A stretch of 38,303 bases of DNA from Chloroflexota bacterium. Its GTDB lineage: Bacteria > Chloroflexota > Chloroflexia > JAMDCE01. The translations under genes were made by a program, and so were the position numbers. Positions 37,007-38,303 of this stretch are shown here, piece after piece. Within the stretch, counting starts at the first letter, position 1. Each line of letters starts with the position of its first letter. The notes under the pieces are model-generated. The model worked only from the letters and a program-made list of their open reading frames with translations, searched no databases and was not told the DNA's origin. The stretch spans positions 1-38,303 of the forward strand of contig JAMDCE010000435.1 in the NCBI GenBank assembly GCA_023489135.1, in the 5' to 3' direction.

Positions 37007-37509
37007 AGTCTCTGCCCGCAGCCGGCGCAGAAAGCATCGCCGGGATCGAAGGCAACGCCGCAGTTCGGGCAGCCCGAGCCGAGTGACTTGCCGCAACCGG
37101 CGCAGAACCGGTCGTCGGGACTTGGCTTCGCCCCGCAGCCGGAGCAGAACGTCCTCGGCCCTCCTCCCCCGCGAGCTTCCTCCGCAGTGGCCGCGGGCCG
37201 TTCGGGCGGCCGCGCCGCGGCGCCGGCCTGCTCCACCTCGTCGATCTGCTTGATTAAGGTAAGCGCCTTGAGCTTGTATCTTTCTCGCAACTCCTCGTGA
37301 TCTTGATTGGACAGGTTCCCCATGGCGTGGTCAAAATCCAGCTCGGAGATTGCCGCGTAGGTGGCCTCCTTCTGCGCCGCCAGCTCGTCCTCGACTGATT
37401 CCTCTTCCACAAACGGCTCGGCTACCTCTTCCGGGCTCGCTCTTAGAAGAGGATATCCCACGAAGGCTATCACAACCCCGGCCATAATCATAGCCACGAT
37501 CGTTTCCAT
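37003..37509 (-). CDS. CcmI-like anchor with C-terminal double zinc ribbon
   Basis: ATG 37509 overlaps the ccmH stop. 168 aa: one membrane helix (IVAMIMAGVVIAFVGYPLL), a CcmI-type helical stretch (AAISELDFDHAMGNLSNQDHEELRERYKLKAL) as in the N-terminal part of CcmI/CycH, an Ala/Pro linker, and four CxxC pairs (FCSGCGAKPSPDDRFCAGCG, GCPNCG, FCAGCG) making a double zinc ribbon. CcmI normally presents apocytochrome through TPRs; here zinc ribbons replace them. It sits between ccmH and ccmA, so a chaperone or scaffold role in cytochrome maturation is likely. Confidence 0.8.
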   Translation of the reverse strand: METIVAMIMAGVVIAFVGYPLLRASPEEVAEPFVEEESVEDELAAQKEATYAAISELDFDHAMGNLSNQDHEELRERYKLKALTLIKQIDEVEQAGAAARPPERPAATAEEARGGGGPRTFCSGCGAKPSPDDRFCAGCGKSLGSGCPNCGVAFDPGDAFCAGCGQRL

Positions 37510-37982
37510 CAGTAGCTCCCCCCTTCGAACTGCTGCAGTTCCCGCCGGAACCTCTCCTCATACTCGCCAAGCTCCTCTTCACTCTTTCCCGGCACGGGCT
37601 CCGGTTGTTTAGACGATGCCAGGAACCAGCGGGTGAGAACCAGATATACCACGCCCACGCCCACTGCCAGACCGACGAAGGGCATTATCCACGCGGTGAT
37701 ATTGAAACCCTCCTTGGTAGGCGCCGCCAGCACCGTTTCGCCGTATTGGCCGACAAAGTAGTTCAATATCTCTTGCTTGGTTTGCCCACCGTCGAGCTTC
37801 TCGCGAATGACGCCTCGCATCTGGTCCGCGGTGCCGCAATCGCAATTGTACACTATCATGGTACATCCGCACTGGCACATCACTTCCTTGGCGACATCGT
37901 CGACCGACCCCGCGGCGTGTACGGGAGTTGCCAGGAGTAACAGAGATACGACCAGGGCGATGACCTGTATGACCTTAGACAT
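37509..37982 (-). CDS. ccmH: Cytochrome c maturation thiol protein CcmH
   Basis: 157 aa with a signal peptide (VIALVVSLLLLATPVHA), a three-helix domain with VMCQCGCTMIVYNCDCG (the redox pair is in the conserved C-x-x-C position, CQCGC), and a C-terminal membrane helix (GLAVGVGVVYLVLTRWFL) with a charged tail. It reduces apocytochrome CXXCH cysteines before heme attachment. Extra Cys (YNCDC) is unlike E. coli CcmH but usual in Gram-positive and Chloroflexota-type members. Confidence 0.92.
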   Translation of the reverse strand: MSKVIQVIALVVSLLLLATPVHAAGSVDDVAKEVMCQCGCTMIVYNCDCGTADQMRGVIREKLDGGQTKQEILNYFVGQYGETVLAAPTKEGFNITAWIMPFVGLAVGVGVVYLVLTRWFLASSKQPEPVPGKSEEELGEYEERFRRELQQFEGGSY

Positions 37983-38303
37983 CTATGCCTCTCCTCTCCC
38001 GAATCGGGCATCCAATCTGCGCCTCTCTTTCTCGTCGGGCCAGAAGGCTATCAACGTTCCCAGCAGCAGCACTCCGCCGCCTATCCAGATCCACACCACC
38101 AACGGATTGATCATCACCTTGAAGCTGGCGGACATATCCTTGTCCCAGCCCGCTAGAATTACGTAGAGATCCTCCTTAAGTGTAGTTCGGATCGCTACCT
38201 CGGTCGCGGGCTGCTCATCGTTTGCCCCTTGGAAAGTTTTGGCGGGGGCTATCGTATCGATCTTCTTCCCACCGTCGTACACTTCCCTCGTGGCGGCCCC
38301 GCC
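37983..38303 (-). CDS. ccmF: Heme lyase CcmF, C-terminal part (5' end outside window)
   Basis: The frame is open to the right edge, so the start is outside. The visible ~106 codons have a periplasmic beta domain (TEVAIRTTLKEDLYVILAGWDKD) and the last membrane helix with the NPLVVWIWIGGGVLLLGTLIAF signature of CcmF/NrfE. It attaches heme to apocytochromes with CcmH. The stop touches the ccmH start. Confidence 0.93.
   Translation of the reverse strand, partial: GGAATREVYDGGKKIDTIAPAKTFQGANDEQPATEVAIRTTLKEDLYVILAGWDKDMSASFKVMINPLVVWIWIGGGVLLLGTLIAFWPDEKERRRLDARFGRGEA

Noticed and set aside
36434..37300. 288-codon plus-strand frame opposite ccmA
   Set aside because: Antisense shadow of ccmA and the zinc-ribbon gene; Gln/Arg-rich without motifs or RBS.

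Overview
The window looks like chromosomal DNA of an uncultured bacterium, most likely a member of the Chloroflexota. This is an inference from the mix of families: a MalT/LuxR-type regulator, many small PRC-barrel, CsbD and GlsB-type stress proteins, P/T-rich linkers, a CcmABCD operon carrying a zinc-ribbon protein, and frequent GTG/TTG starts with strong purine-rich ribosome binding sites. No rRNA, tRNA or CRISPR was seen.

Layout. 1-1,990: 3' end of a LuxR/MalT-like regulator, a small PNPOx-like protein and an Hsp20. 2,100-3,714: PRC-barrel, GlsB and small membrane or secreted proteins. 3,775-5,628: a c-di-AMP (ydaO-type) riboswitch in front of trehalose-6-phosphate synthase. 5,760-10,794: PRC-barrel, GlsB, CsbD, a large DUF3494 surface protein, a Met-rich lipoprotein and YggT. 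10,900-12,490: an unknown gene, a degenerate zinc-ribbon gene and an IS3-family remnant. 12,563-14,950: flavodiiron protein, Cys-rich mini-protein and FNR-like reductase. 15,143-17,585: rubrerythrin and small stress membrane proteins. 17,683-19,773: relics of transaldolase, phosphoglucomutase and pyruvate decarboxylase around an intact glycoamylase-like gene. 19,991-23,231: alpha/beta hydrolase and catalase HPII. 23,250-25,485: CsbD plus a graveyard of truncated copies. 25,513-28,280: glycosidase, YihY and a chimeric rubrerythrin. 28,599-32,400: CopB ATPase, a MITE-like element, a DUF2085 protein and two-component relics. 32,391-38,303 (minus strand): PCYCGC lipoprotein, a NapH-like ferredoxin and cytochrome c maturation genes.

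The unifying feature is regulatory. One promoter architecture recurs at least eight times, with an ACGACA -35, an exact 18-bp spacer and a TAnnnT -10. Type A copies carry TAAYCC boxes about 20 bp apart, the last one 26 bp before the -35, and an inverted GGATTA inside the spacer. Type B copies carry a GCCGGTTTACGC inverted repeat across the -10 and precede redox genes. A second repeated element, a leader hairpin flanked by conserved TGTGGNGCGA and GAANCC, lies upstream of several of the same genes. Together these look like a stress regulon packed into one island, with genes for protein folding, envelope, osmolyte and peroxide/oxygen defence.

The island has been shuffled heavily. Tails of a LuxR gene sit in front of two promoters, a rubrerythrin is fused to a CsbD tail, GlsB is fused to CsbD, and several genes survive only as N- and C-terminal ends. 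If this is a metagenome assembly, some junctions could be artefacts and need read-level checking. All assignments come from reading the sequence, with no database search.
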